This document shows positions 33,577 through 46,274 of a stretch of 64,000 nt of DNA, in pieces (position 1 is the stretch's first letter; every line of letters begins with the position of its first letter). Made by a program: the position numbers and the translations under genes. The DNA comes from Lineus longissimus. Taxonomy: Eukaryota; Nemertea; Pilidiophora; Heteronemertea; Lineidae. The stretch is from assembly GCF_910592395.1 (NCBI RefSeq), contig NC_088308.1, forward strand, positions 558,001 through 622,000, read 5' to 3'. The notes under the pieces were generated by a model. That model was not told the origin of the DNA. It worked only from the letters and a program-made list of their open reading frames with translations, and made no database searches.

Positions 33577-34044
33577 ACTTCTGCAAAGTTTGATGAAACT
33601 CCCAGCATTGATTTTTTTTTAAATCACGAAAATGTATGTATACAGAATGTGCACGGACCCTATCGCAGATTTAATTGCGTCCGGAGCCCGCTCCTGGCTC
33701 CCCTGCCGTTGGCCAGCCATACTACATAGTACGCACATGTAACGTCCACACAGGAGTAATGCAGCGAGAATTTGTACTGCATATAAGGGTCCTACCCAGT
33801 AAGTAAGTTCGGAGCAAAGAGACGCTGTGGCCGGCAACGGTCGGCAGTACCATGTTTGGGGTTCATGGAATAATTCGTCCCCCGTTCCCCCCCTAACAAG
33901 GGGGATATTATCACCTCACAATGAGGCAATTTTTAATTTTAAGTAATCGCGTAGTTCCACTTTTTTAGCTCAGATGGCGCTAACTGAGGTCCTGTCAAAA
34001 TCATTGGCCTACCTGAGGCTGATGAGGAAACTCACGAAACTCTA

Positions 34045-34136
34045 CAGGGTGGCCCAGAAAGGTTTTGATCCCTTGCACAATAGAATTCTATTGTGTGTGT
34101 CCATTGTGTGAGGGAAATTAATTCTGGGCCACTCTG
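34045..34136. mobile_element. Short mariner-like MITE, 92 bp, flanked by TA
   Basis: Ends CAGGGTGGCCCAGAA and inverted CAGAGTGGCCCAGAA, with TA at 34043-34044 and 34137-34138. The interior contains palindromic AATAGAATTCTATT. The TA duplication and TIR style fit Tc1/mariner. It has no coding capacity. Confidence 0.85.
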
Positions 34137-34524
34137 TAGTACATGAACTTCTCACCCTGTTCAAAGATATCGGAGCGAAAGTGAAAAACGAGGACATTTC
34201 TATTTTCCACCGCAACGGGCCTGTGTATTTTACCGTCGCTCTATATTGTTACCTGCAGAAATGACTCTCGGCCAATGAGACAGTAGTGCACAATAACTCT
34301 TCTGGATGTGCACTCCCCTTCATTGCTCGCCATGTTGCCAGGGAGTATACCAAGTCTTTGCTGAATGTGCCATGCCCCTTCCCTATGCGTACTCTGTCTG
34401 ATATGTGTACTCTCCCAGCGTACTGCACCATGTTTCTACAGGGTCGACCTTGTCTCCACGCTTAAGAAAACTGTGTCTCATTTTCACATGGTGAATACTG
34501 ATCATTTTCATCAAGGGATTGCAT

Positions 34525-34760
34525 GAAATCAGAACACCAGACCTGAAGAGACAGCAGATATACTGCAACAACCATACCATAATATGCTGCCACAACCAGA
34601 CCTGATAATACAACATATGCTCTCACAACCAGACCTGATAGACAGGAAATGCTGGCACAACCAGACCTGCATGAGATTGCAGATGCTGCCACAATCAGTC
34701 TGATGAGATTGCAGATACTGTCACAACCAGACCTGGCGAGATAACAGATGCTGTTAAACC
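34525..34760. repeat. Degenerate ~35-bp tandem repeat
   Basis: CACAACCAGACCTGATGAGATTGCAGATGCTGC and shortened variants recur about six times. The reverse strand happens to stay open across it, but the units are not a multiple of three and there is no protein-like signal. Confidence 0.65.
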
Positions 34761-34906
34761 CAGAGCCAAGGCCAGCACGAGCAGATCCACACCTGATAAC
34801 CCGCCCCATCACAAAGTAGACCAATGAACGAGCTCGATAGCAAAGATTACTTTGGAGCAATCCTCAACCGTTCATGTTTAATTGAAACATACTGAACCTA
34901 TAATGT

Positions 34907-35172
34907 GACCCGGTTTCTCAAAGAATCTTAAGTGTTTGTCTTAAGTCATAATATTTTGACTAAGCCAAGTCAAAAACTTAAGTACGAATCTCAAAGCATC
35001 TTGTGTCCTTCATTCCGACTTTAGTACGGTAGCTACCGTGCTTAAGTTTTTGTGGTACTTAAGTCGGCTGGGCGAGTTAAGATTCTTTGTGAATCAACTT
35101 AAGACAAAACTTAAGAAATTCTCATACTTAAGTCACCAAAACAGACTTAAGATTCTTTGTGAAACCGGGCCC
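34907..35172. mobile_element. Palindromic MITE, about 266 bp, ends GGGCCCGGTTTCACAAAG-type
   Basis: The left end GACCCGGTTTCTCAAAGAAT and the inverted right end GGGCCCGGTTTCACAAAGAA match closely. CTTAAGT motifs repeat throughout both halves, and the centre is palindromic (ACGGTAGCTACCGT, 35026-35039). It has no coding capacity, is a non-autonomous element, and its superfamily is uncertain. Confidence 0.8.
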
Positions 35173-35563
35173 TGTACTGTACCCTGTGGTTTGCCTAAGG
35201 GTTTGGTATTCACTACACTCTCACTGTCTTGGTGCATGATTCGCTGGTCCTTTCTTCAGCATAATAGGAGATATGTGTGACTCCCCGGGCATATTCCCAG
35301 GGTTGCAACACTGAGTGGATATGAGGGAAACACAGAATCAGAAGATCTAGTGTAAACAAAAGTAATCAAAATTTCACAGCTTGAAATTGTGGGTTGATGA
35401 AGTGAGAACCGGAGAATACTCCCGAGGCTCGTCAGATTTCATCGTATCATTATTTCGTTCATTGTTTTCTGCAAGACAACTCTTTATGAGATCTTTGCAA
35501 TTAAATGTGTCATCAGTATATACAAGTAAGAAAACATGGTCATATCACTTTTACAGTTGTTCA

Positions 35564-35642
35564 GGCAGGCAGCGGGGGTAACAGCGTATTATGTTATCAC
35601 CCGCCTTCCCTTCCATTTACCAGATTAACTGCGAATACGACA
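35564..35642 (+). repeat. Dispersed repeat A, copy 2
   Basis: Matches 10525-10622 from GGCAGGCAGC through GCGAATACGAC with a few substitutions and without the 19-base insertion seen there. Confidence 0.8.
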
Positions 35643-37328
35643 ACCAAGACGTGTTTTGACATTAGCAAAGATAAAGCCAGCTTCATTCCAAATAATCGTG
35701 GGCTTTTGAGTTACATATCTTTGTGCCCCTCGCTCTTAGTCTTGTATGCAATGCGTCTTCTCAATCAGGTTATTGGTCAACACACTGCAGAAAGGCCCTA
35801 AATAGATAGAGATCAATCACTCTTCAAAGGATGAGTTTTTCTCAAACCTCTGAGTGTCCTTTGGGAACGTTCCTAATTGCTACAGATGTGACGAATACTG
35901 TTTACTTGCGGCGTTTAAAACAGATTATTGAGCCGGAAAATCCTAGTTCATTGGATTGTTTTCCTACTAGTGGACTAGAACTGAGTTTAATCAATTTGTG
36001 AATACTCCGCCGATTGAGGGTTATGCATGGCAAATACATTTAGTCAGCTCAAATTGAACGACAGATTGTAATTCAATTTTGAATAATGAACCTAACCCTT
36101 GCTTCAGTGCCAAGCTTTGAACTTGGCAGGAATTATGCATTGCTGCCCGGGGATTGCTGTCTGATGGATAACATGTTTAGTATGCGAGACACATTACAGA
36201 CAATGATACTGGGACAACGATCCAATACCATGAACTGATTTCTGATAACATCCACCGAGACACAACAGGCAATTCATGCCTTTTATCAGCCCCAATGAGA
36301 GTTGGCTGTGCTTTGATCAACTTTCAATTATCCTGCTGATAAGTCGCATCATGTTCCGATATACGCGAGCTGTCAGTAACTTTCAGTGATTCTTAATAGT
36401 ATGACTTTATGGTGGCGGCCACAAACTTAAACAGTCCACAACTTGCATACCGTTCACCAACTTGAACTGTTCACAAACTTGAACAGCCAACAAACGAGTG
36501 AACCGTTATTACCGTAGCTTATCCTTTACCCTTGCCTTAAAGACTCTGATTGTATCTATGTAATGACTATTGCGGCAATTGGGTGGAATATTGTCGATTG
36601 CTGTTGGTGGTGAAGCTGTTTGTGTAACTTTCCCACAATTGTCGATGATCCTGTTGCTATTTCCCATCCGATGGGGACCATTCGCCATTAGACTAGGTCC
36701 AATACCACCAGACGCAATTATTGTCATACTGGCAAATAGTGCCAACTTGGCGGAGGGTTTGAAGGATTCGCAGTCACCTTTTGAAGCGGTATCATCACAT
36801 TGCATTCATGCAATCAAAGCTGGAATAAGTCTGAAGTGTTTTGATGCTAAACCTACTCATTTCTGAGTCACGGGTTACAACACGCCAGAATGATATGTTA
36901 GTATGCATGTGTAGTATGCTAACATTGAAAGGGATGCAAGACCTGCACAATTGAATGAGAGGATCACACATGAAAGGATGCAAATGTCAAAGGTTATGAT
37001 ATGAAACACTGCCATGTTATGTATACTTGGCATGAAGATCTCTTTGTAAGAACTTCAATGAAATAGGCTGCTTTACGCATTTGATACTGAGGTAAAGTGA
37101 GAAGTTGATCTGGATTTCACAGGGTTTGCTGTCAGTAACTTTGTTCACTGTACACACAAATGATGCAAGGAGTCAATGGTCCGTGAAAGAGCAGCGACAA
37201 TTTTCCAGTCAGATATCCATGCAGGATGCGACGTGAATTGAAGTCTTGATAGTGAAAATATGGCATGAATGTTGACCATAGGGCTCTAAAGCGTTTCGCA
37301 AGCGCGAGATATTTTTATCTTCTTTTAG
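35643..37328. other. Non-coding stretch
   Basis: No gene is supported. A minus-strand frame at 36509-36805 ends in a segment (SHYIDTIRVFKARVKDKLR) that faintly recalls LINE C-termini, but this is too weak to call. Confidence 0.4.
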
Positions 37329-37412
37329 CTGCGACCTGCGACAATTTAACTAACCTGCAACTGCTTTCCAATCACAATTTTCATGTTGTTGCTGTGACGT
37401 CGCAGGTCGCAG
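37329..37412. mobile_element. 84-bp inverted-repeat element
   Basis: CTGCGACCTGCGAC and its exact inverted copy GTCGCAGGTCGCAG bound 56 bp. This resembles a very short foldback or MITE. It adjoins the end of the coding-like minus-strand stretch at 37413-37824. Confidence 0.6.
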
Positions 37413-37824
37413 AATGAAGCTACATGTAGCAGCCTCAAATGTGTCCCATTCCATTGACAAGCCTCAATGTACCAACCCTGGTCTCCATGAGTGGTGAACG
37501 TGATTGTTTTGAGAGAACCCCTTGAGTGTTCCTCAATTAGTACCTCATACTGCTTAATTGACATAATTGAGCTTTCCTTGTCTAATTTAATACTAATTTC
37601 CGTTCTCAGCAGTTGCGTCCTATCCTGCCCAATACTCGCACCAGCCAGTTGTACAGCGAGGCTGAAATCCCCTTTCTCTGTGTACGGTTCCTCTTTAGAC
37701 ACACGTGTCATAGGGGACCATTTGGCGTTGATTCTGAGTTGTGCCGCGGCCACCCGGCCTGCATCGAAAAACACGCCCTCAATTTCTGCAGATTCTGCTT
37801 TTATATACAGCCTGATGATGTCCT
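37413..37824 (-). CDS. Possible minus-strand exon, unrecognised protein
   Basis: The minus strand is open from an AG acceptor-like site at 37825-37826 through the 84-bp inverted repeat, to a donor-like CAG|GTTAGT near 37350 and a TAA just beyond. The translated stretch is mixed and protein-like (EGVFFDAGRVAAAQLRINAK, then GDFSLAVQLAGASIGQD and HGDQGWYIEACQWNGTH), with no low complexity. I do not recognise the family; it could be one exon of a minus-strand gene or a decayed copy. The opposite strand is also partly open, which lowers confidence. Confidence 0.35.
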
Positions 37825-37859
37825 CTATGATATATTTATTTGATTAATTTTAAAATCTA

Positions 37860-40800
37860 GGGAACTAGCAACTGTTGCATCTTATACTTCCTGCGGTTTT
37901 CACTTACGCCGCGTGTAATAATAATGCAGGTTCATCAAGTGTTTGAAAAGCTACCATACATAATACATTCCATCACACATATTACACATGTCAAACGTTT
38001 TTCTGTCGTTTTCAAGTATTCTTCAGTAGCATCTACTGTCTTTGAAACTCTATCTAAGTATCGAAAAACAATACAATTATGCGTTCATCAACAAGATCTA
38101 ACAACTCATGAACAAGATGAAGTGGGTCTCGACCGAAATTGCTTCCCCGCAACTGGCGAGGTTTCTAAATGATTCAATTGTCGAAATGTGTGGTCAATAG
38201 CGGTCCCTATCACACATGTACTGGTTACACGAGTGTATGCGCCTGTCAATCTTTTCTGTTAAGTTACCATCATCTAACCGTAAAAGAGGTGATGTTGCTA
38301 CGTTCTGTAGTGATGTTAAGTACAGAATAATAATGTCACATTTTCGTCTATGCAGAATTGCTCTATCTCGGAATCTCATCGCTATCAACAGAACAAACCT
38401 AACAGGTGTCGACAGATCACCACATCATTCTCTTGTGAAATTGAATGCATGTAATGCACCGGTCTTGACTGGTTTGAGTCGGCAAGGGACTTGGGTAGCT
38501 CTTCTCACTCCTCAGGCAAATCTGATAACGTCTGTGTGAGAATCCAACCAGTATTCAGTTAATGGGCTTGACAACTCGTCAAGAAGGTGATACAAAGTCT
38601 TCAGAGGGTAGAGCCCAACGAGTAGAATCGGAAAGAAACTGTCGGTATCATAGTGAAAGCTGTTACAGATGATAACTTTGGAGTGGGTGAAATCGATACG
38701 ATGGCGTACAATGCAGTATATGTCTTCTCCCTTCTTCTGTCATCTGACTTATCTTCGCTTATTTTTATAATTTACCCCTTTTTCTTCCTCTGTCAATATA
38801 TCTTGATATGAGAACTAAAAAAACAAACTCATGGTGACATATTTGTGATGCACTTTCAATCTCCTTCTCCTGGCTAGAATAAGGAATTGGCCTAATATAT
38901 GTGACAATTAGCCTCTGCCCTAAGATCATGAAATATTTTGATTGTGGGCTGTTTTTTTTCAGTCATGTATGCTGAAACATTGAAACTGTATTGTTGGGAT
39001 AATTAGAACAATCTCCAGTGATATTCTGTATTAGTTATTGTGATGACCCACTTATATAGGCATGAATATAGTGCTAACCCACTTAGGCATTGTTTGCCAG
39101 TTGAATGGAAAAGAAGATCGGTTACTTGGAGCTGTCTTGTCATCTGGTCTGTTTGTAGATGGATGTAGTGGGAACTATTTTGTCATCAACCGAGGACTCA
39201 TATCACTTTCTGGATGGCAAGTATACTTTTGTATTGGCATCCGACCTTCTTGGTGATTATAGATAGAGGAGCTGGGGACGAGCTAGCTGTTGCGGAAACT
39301 CTTTAGTTTACGGCAAATTCTGCATGTCTGATCATGCCTGGTGAGTAGGCCTACTTAGGAGTAGAGCATTGAAGTCAGGCCCTAAACGTGCATAGTTGTT
39401 CAAAGCCCGCATCTTCAGTTTAGATTGACAAAAGACCGGCGCTGGCCCCACTACAGCAAGTCGCATATATGACCGAAGCCTATTTCAATGGGCTAACAAT
39501 GAGTGGACAACACTAATTTGCCCGGGACGTCATCTTGTCGATTTCAGCAGCTGTGCGTCAGTTGTCAACAATTCAATTAACGCTATTTTAATGCAATCAC
39601 TATCCACCATATCAATATCATTTCCTCCTCTCATTAGAAACCAGCTGGTTTCTCTCACTTGCTTAGGAGGTAAAGGGATACCATAGGCACGGGTCGCGTG
39701 GGCCAGGTTAAGTTATACCATGTGCCCGATAGGTGTCTCTACTGATATTTAACACCCCTTTCCTCACAAAAACTTGTGCTGATCATCCAGCTACATCCGC
39801 ACTTTCCCACACTCAGACTAACCCAACACTCTATAAAATATAAGAAAACTTCGAGAATATTGGTAGATGTCAGTTGACAGTCGATAGCCGTCAGACTCTC
39901 TGGTGTTGCTAGTCAAATGAGAGCTTATCGGTAAACTGTCCCTTGAGATGTTCTCTCCATAAACATAACAAACCATTATCGATTGAAAAAGCATTAACAG
40001 TATGGGTTTCTTCTCCATCAGCTAAGTGTCCTTTAATTTGCGAGTTGGTCGATAGGTCTATTGGGGAATTAGTGTCCAGGAATCACAAAACATTGGCCGT
40101 AAGTATAGTTGAAGAGATGATGGCTGCTTTTAGTGTAAGGGGTATTGCTCTTGGTAATAAGAGATAGAGTCCAAGTCAATATCGTACCTGTTCCTTACAT
40201 TGCTTTATGAGATTCTCGATAAACATTACCAGACCTCCCTTCCCAATAATGGCATTGCCTTTGTTGACCGATCGCTCAGGCTTGAACTCCACTTTGCCGC
40301 CTTGGACTTCGTTAGTCACTGTTGGAATGCCTCTTGGTGTCTACATAATCATGGCTTATCGCAATAGTATATTCTATCAAGTTTCTTTAAAAGTGTCAAT
40401 GCATCAGTAATTGTGCAGAAGATTAGAAAATCTCCAAAGCATGGTGTATTTAGTTTCTGAAACTGATCATAGAATGGGAATCTAACATGTTCTTAATAAG
40501 CTACAGGCAGAAGATTCAAGCGAATTCTATAATGGTCACTGTCGATTGGTACTGGCATGCAAACGTGCAGACCAAAGCACACGATCGATGTGGTCAACTG
40601 AATAACAACACTTGCTTGCTCAGGTTTGGATTTGCCTTTCCTTGCTGATGGTACTATGTCTTTATGCCAATTGTCCTGCCTTGGATTAGTTTACTCTTGT
40701 CAGCAGTATAGTAACTAATGCAGTCAGCACAGAGAGCAAACTTATCAAAGAAAAACTCACCAAACCAAGGCATTGTGATTATTTAAGAAAAGCTCCTATA

Positions 40801-42850
40801 AACTAAACGGGTTCCAATAAACCTGATCGATGGATACAGACCAACTGAGAGCGTGATGATATTTCCTAAAACAATCCACTTTCTCTGTGAGATTGGATTA
40901 GGACACTGCTGTGACGAATATTACAGCATTGCAGGAGGGACACTAAGTTAGAAGTACAAGCAAAATCGTAATGAGATTTGGAAGGTTTGTGTCTGTCAAT
41001 AAGATTTCTTTCCCGATCTCTGTAGACTTGAGGCGATTATATGAGGGGGATGGGGGATTTAGCTGGCAACAGTTGGTAAAGAAAAAAACTTTTCAGAAAG
41101 CTGTCGAACCCCTCTTTGTTGATGCCTTGGACAGTAGGAAGTTATGGAAAATCCCGTCTAACTCCGTAGCATAGGGACCAAGGTCACGAGTGATGTGTCC
41201 GAGCAGAAGGTTAATCACTGACTTAATTTCTTAGCTACCTTAGCCTTGTGCCTGGTAAGAAAGAAACGTTGTCAGATGAGTGCTAGTTGATCACCTCCAT
41301 GACAAAATACTCAGAAAAGATATTTTCATCCCATTTCTTTTCGGATTCCTCTCATTCCAATACGTGGCTTGCAACCTAGCCATACAGCCCAATTCTGTGG
41401 TATGTTTCTTTAAGCCCTTCCCTTCCGAACTCACACATTGGATTCTTTGGTTTCATTCTTTACGGTGCTTTCTATTGTTTTTACTCCATGTGAAGTTTTG
41501 CCAAGGGACTAATGCCAACATGGGTTGGATTGTTTACAATGTAGACACAGTACTTTTTATTTTTTTCACCTACGAGCAGTGCAGGCCTATCACATTCCTG
41601 ATATAAAGCATATATATAGATAAGGTTGCTATTTTATGAAGCTGTACTGTTAAGTTCTTCCCATGGCGCAGGCAATGGGCTAGACATGACAGTCTGGGAT
41701 TCATTCAGTCCATCAGCCTCACGTGCGAGCTTTATAACTCCAGTGGTGCCTACCTTTTGTTAGAAATTTGGTGTGAATGTTTGGTGCTTTGAGCTGAAGA
41801 GGAGCCTATTGATTTTGGGGCGGTCTTTGAAACAATTTGGTGCGGCAGTAGCCATGTTTACATCAATATTCTGCCTTTTCTGACACCCGATAGTAATTCT
41901 ACATGCACCAGTGACCAGCTTGCGAGCTTCCAAAGAATTAATGAATAATAAAAATTGGCGCAACCATCAATCATGATCCCCTAGGATACGAACAATAAGG
42001 CGGGAGATGGCCACGCACAACTCAGGCAGAAGAGAACAACACGAGTTTGCTTTTGCTGATCATTTGGCTATCTCTGGTGTTGTCCTTGATGGGTTGCTCG
42101 GCTGAGTGTCTGTGGTTTGGTGTGAACTCCAGCTGTCGAGGACCTCCGATGTCTTAGTGAAATCTGATGTGTGTTGCAAATCTTTGAAAACTACCATTGA
42201 GATAGCACTGTTGTTCAGAAGAGAATCACACCCATGACCTCTCAGTCACCGCTATAAACACAACACCATGCAGTCCACCATTCCTTATTTTTTTGTGCGA
42301 AATTCCCTTTAAGGCCGGACTACATCCACCAAGACATTAATACCTTCTCTCTCTGCACCCACAAAGCCCCCCGGGTATCATCAAAGCCCTTGGGCAGATC
42401 CTAACTTTATTACCATTGTCCGATATAATGATGATGATCATGGAAAACGACTATCATTACTCGGATACTTGATACCAAGGGTATTCGCTGCCACCATTTC
42501 CATTAGGTTTAATCGCCGTCTGCCATCCAACATTTGGGATTCTCGTATAACATAGCAATCCTTGCCTTGGAACGTCTCTGGTGGATGTTTACTCGTGCTG
42601 GAACATATTCAATCATCTTATCTTAGAAATAGACTACAGGGTGTAGCAAATGATTTGAATGTATGGCGGTCACCCCATTGCCCGTTCCCCATTGTCAGTT
42701 GTTCTGTGACACTCCAAAATGAAAGCTCTTTACATTCATACACGAGTAAGCGAGAAACCTTTCTGTTGAAACAAAGGAGTCCACATGTTGCGCCTTGACT
42801 TACGATGTTTGAATACAATGGTCATTATGATGATGGCCACTGCACACTAG
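37860..42850. other. Long stretch without supported genes
   Basis: AT-rich, with many stop codons in all frames. Short open frames lack splice context and family resemblance. No repeat array stands out. Confidence 0.5.
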
Positions 42851-42918
42851 GATGACGTCATCACCTGGCATGCTGGAGGGACAGACAAAAGAAAGGAAGC
42901 CAAATGACCATGACAGCA
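42851..42918 (+). repeat. Dispersed repeat B, copy 3
   Basis: GATGACGTCATCACCTGGCA, TGCTGGAGGGACAGACAAAA and CCAAATGACCATGACAGC match copies 1 and 2 in order. Confidence 0.7.
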
Positions 42919-45160
42919 TTTGATTGTTCTGATTACCAATAAATGGCTGACCGTGAAAACACTCTATACTGCGTTACCTTTGGCCATTTCAGGCCAGTTG
43001 TTGTTGTACTTTATCAGGAACAATGGCTGATGGACAAATCGCATGGTGATCAGGTCATTAAATGGACATACACTCTGGCAAATAAAGGTTCCGTTACACC
43101 ATGGAAAATGATAACTATCGTCAAACACATACTGACTGGAAACCATGGCAATTGGATTAGCTTAATCTAAATGGTGATGAAAGATTCACCGGCTTCATCA
43201 ATGGAGTCTGTAGCTTATCTATTATTGGTGCTTAGTGTGATTTATTGCAGTTTGACAGATCATTAATGCATCAAGGTAATGAGAGATAGATGGTAATCAC
43301 GGGATCCAAACATAAACAACGATGGGAGAAATCATCAATCTATTTGAATTGGAGGGGATATGTAAACCCATTAGAGCATGATGTCGCATTGGGATGGAAC
43401 ATATCAAAGTTATAACGGACGGCCATAATTCTACCACCGGAGACCAACATGCAAAGAAAACCAGTGAATCATGTTGAAAGGACAGTTATTGGACTGACGT
43501 GATTAGAGAGGTACATTTTGTAAATAGATAATGTACTGCGCTGTCATTGATGCAGTCCAGACTGAATCTACAGTCCTTGATAAAGATGTCATGCTCACTC
43601 AGGTTTCTTTCATTACACATTTTGAACAAGAAGAAGATTCGAAGTGATCAGATAATGAATGGAGGGAGTGCCGTCATAAGATAGGTTGCCTCTTAGATGT
43701 GATATCGAACTCTTTGATTGTGTGGTATAGAACCAGCTGCCAAAACATCTCCAAACATCGCTCCTCGAAACCCCCGTGAGAAATGAATAAACGGATGTTA
43801 ATTGAATATGATTGGAAAATCATATTTATGAGTAATCACCAGGATGACTGATGATAAATTGACCACTTGGGAAATCCAAACTCTGTAAACTTCAAGTAGC
43901 AAATAGCCATAAACACTCGATGGAGCAGAACGATTCGAAACAAATCTAGAACGTATTCAAGCCAAATTATTCAATTTCCACTGAATTGTGTCTAAAGATG
44001 CAAAGTAATTCAAGCAGAATTGTGATAAAACTTGACTATTCACATTCTCCTTCATATCGGGATGATCTGTGATTGAATTTTGACTGAGCTTTAATTAAAA
44101 ACAGTTGCTTTTCAAATCTATTAACTGGAACATTTGGTGTGATAACGGCGAGCTAGTATACAAGTAGAAATCTGATATCAATTTGATTGTGTTCTGAAGT
44201 GCTCGCGGCCACACCTATACCTCGAACTAGAAGAAAATAATGATTGCTTGCGACTTGACCTTGACTCGCCATTTGACCTCTCTGGCCGATCGAATTGATA
44301 CACAAGCCAATCACAAACTATCAATGTCTGATATGATGGGTTGCCAACATATGAGCAATTATAGGAGAAATAGCGGGACATGGATCTGATGTGGATGTCT
44401 GATTAATCAGTCATGCTTAGCGGTTCCAAGACATTGCCATTCGACAAGAAGGAGAGTGGATATTCTGGAGCCTTGAGACTAGAGGATGGCATCCCCAAGA
44501 GGGCATCTGTGCGTCACTCAACTGGACTATGCCTTCCTGGCTGAAGGTGGAAAACCCTTCTTGGGAGCCCAACGGTAGTAGCACATAACAAATGAGCTCG
44601 CAGAGCCACCGTGGAGGAAGCAGAAGAAGAAGAACCAATCACATTTATTAGGGTTGACCAAATATTTGTCATGAGGCAATTCACCACAGATCCTTCCATG
44701 CCTTGTTTTGTAAGTCTCTTGTTAAGAATTTATTAGACCATGTTTTGCCTTGGCGATGGGCTTCAAGATAAACATTGGTGTAGAGTCAAGTTACGACAGC
44801 TGTTAGGGCTGGGACGTGTTTGGGGGGGGGGGGGGTTCGCGGGGGAGGGGCTATGAGAATTCGTAAGCTTGGGACCAGTGCTATGGTGAGTTTAGCACTG
44901 GAAGCACTGGAAGACGGGACGAGGAATGCATTGGGGCTGCCTGGAAATTGGTATGGTTGGAACAATGCTTATGGAGTAATCTTTTGAATGAAGAATGGGC
45001 CTGCTTGGATTGAATATAGATGTTGACCTATAAATGATCAACACCGCATAGTGGCTGGCTTGTTCACTTTATCAAGTAAGATGGACGCTGACCAGCAGAC
45101 ACTTCAAGATATGGTCCAACTCCTCCACCAAAAGATCGCACGTCTCCACCACCTGTTGGA
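42919..45160. other. Non-coding stretch with a G homopolymer
   Basis: No gene is supported. A run of about 15 G lies at 44821-44835. Confidence 0.5.
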
Positions 45161-45163
45161 GAA

Positions 45164-45303
45164 GTGGGACCATGGTGGAGGAGTGGGACCTTTTGTTGGA
45201 GGAGTGGGACCATGGTGGAGGAGTGGGACCATGGTGGAGGAGTGGGACCATGGTGGAGGAGTGGGGCCTTTTGGTGGAGCAGTGCTACCAGTGGTGGAGC
45301 AGT
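45164..45303. repeat. 19-bp G-rich minisatellite
   Basis: GTGGGACCATGGTGGAGGA repeats about five to seven times with some divergent units (CTTTTGTTGGAGGA). The 19-bp period shifts frame each unit, so the open frames crossing it are not evidence of coding. Confidence 0.85.
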
Positions 45304-45951
45304 TTGACCAGACGTTATAGGTGGCGTTAGGGTCGCTGGTCGAACCCCTCTACGATCAACAAGTGGTTGAATAGTTCCAAAATTTATAAATTCAGCCCTG
45401 GTAACCCTAACCCGCGCGATCGAAACTGGTGGAGTCGTTGGACCTTTTATAACTCTGGCCCCCACATGCAAGTGCAGACCTACTTAGGGTTTGGTTATGC
45501 CTTTATGAAATTGTATGGCATGTCTGTGTTCATTATAGCTACAGTCTACAGCCGTATAACATGATTTCATATGAGAAGCTCGACTAGCTAATCTGATAAG
45601 GGTGTTGCCTTTTCTCATCAGAACCAACCACTCCACCCTCAGAAGGACATGGGTCACTCATCAACTCTCTCTCTCCGCATCATAACATGATTTCCGCTCG
45701 CCCTTCATGTCTAAACCAGTTACCACTTGACCTAACTATTAGGCCGGGTGTGACACTGACCGAGAACATCCTCCTCGAGAATCAAGAGCAGAGCATGTTG
45801 GCCAGGACTATTAGCCCTATTTATAAAGGGAAGACGTTTAAATTAAATGGTAAGTCAGGGAGGATAGCCGGCTGGTGGATGTTTCCCACCCTTTTGCGGT
45901 CCCCAGGTATGATACGTCACTTGATGTGTCCTTTAACTAGTGTTGCTCTCT

Positions 45952-46194
45952 GGTTATGCTACGACCCATACAGTGAGGCTACGACCAACCCAGCGAGGTC
46001 ACAACCCACCCAGAGAGGTTTCCCACTTCTCAGGTTATGCTACGACCCATACAGTGAGGCTACGACCAACCCAGCGAGGCCACAACCCACCCAGAGAGGT
46101 TTCCCACTTCTCAGGTTATGCTACGACCCATACAGTGAGGCTACGACCAACCCAGCGAGGCCACAACCCACCCAGAGAGGTTTCCCACTTCTCA
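45952..46194. repeat. 81-bp tandem repeat, three units
   Basis: Units start at 45952, 46033 and 46114 (GGTTATGCTACGACCCATAC). Units 2 and 3 are identical and unit 1 differs by one visible base (AGGTCAC against AGGCCAC). The 81-bp period is 27 codons, so two forward frames stay open across all units (one containing CYDPYSEATTNPAR). No start, splice or family evidence supports translation. Confidence 0.92.
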
Positions 46195-46274
46195 TTCAAC
46201 TCAATGTCCCCATAACTGCTTATGATACGACTATATGTGTTCTTAAACCCGTCATGCTACGACCAATGTTCTAG

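Noticed and set aside
34462-34860. 132-aa minus-strand open frame
   Set aside because: It lies over a degenerate ~35-bp tandem repeat and its repetitive translation reflects the repeat, not a gene.
36509-36805. Minus-strand frame ending in a LINE-like FKARVKDKLR
   Set aside because: The match is a short, common motif with no reverse transcriptase or knuckle upstream.
45064-45471. 135-aa minus-strand open frame rich in Pro and His
   Set aside because: Produced by the 19-bp minisatellite, whose period shifts frame each unit.
45687-46274. 195-aa open frame on +
   Set aside because: About 40 percent of it is the 81-bp tandem repeat, other frames are open too, and there is no start or splice support. 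Kept only as a repeat.
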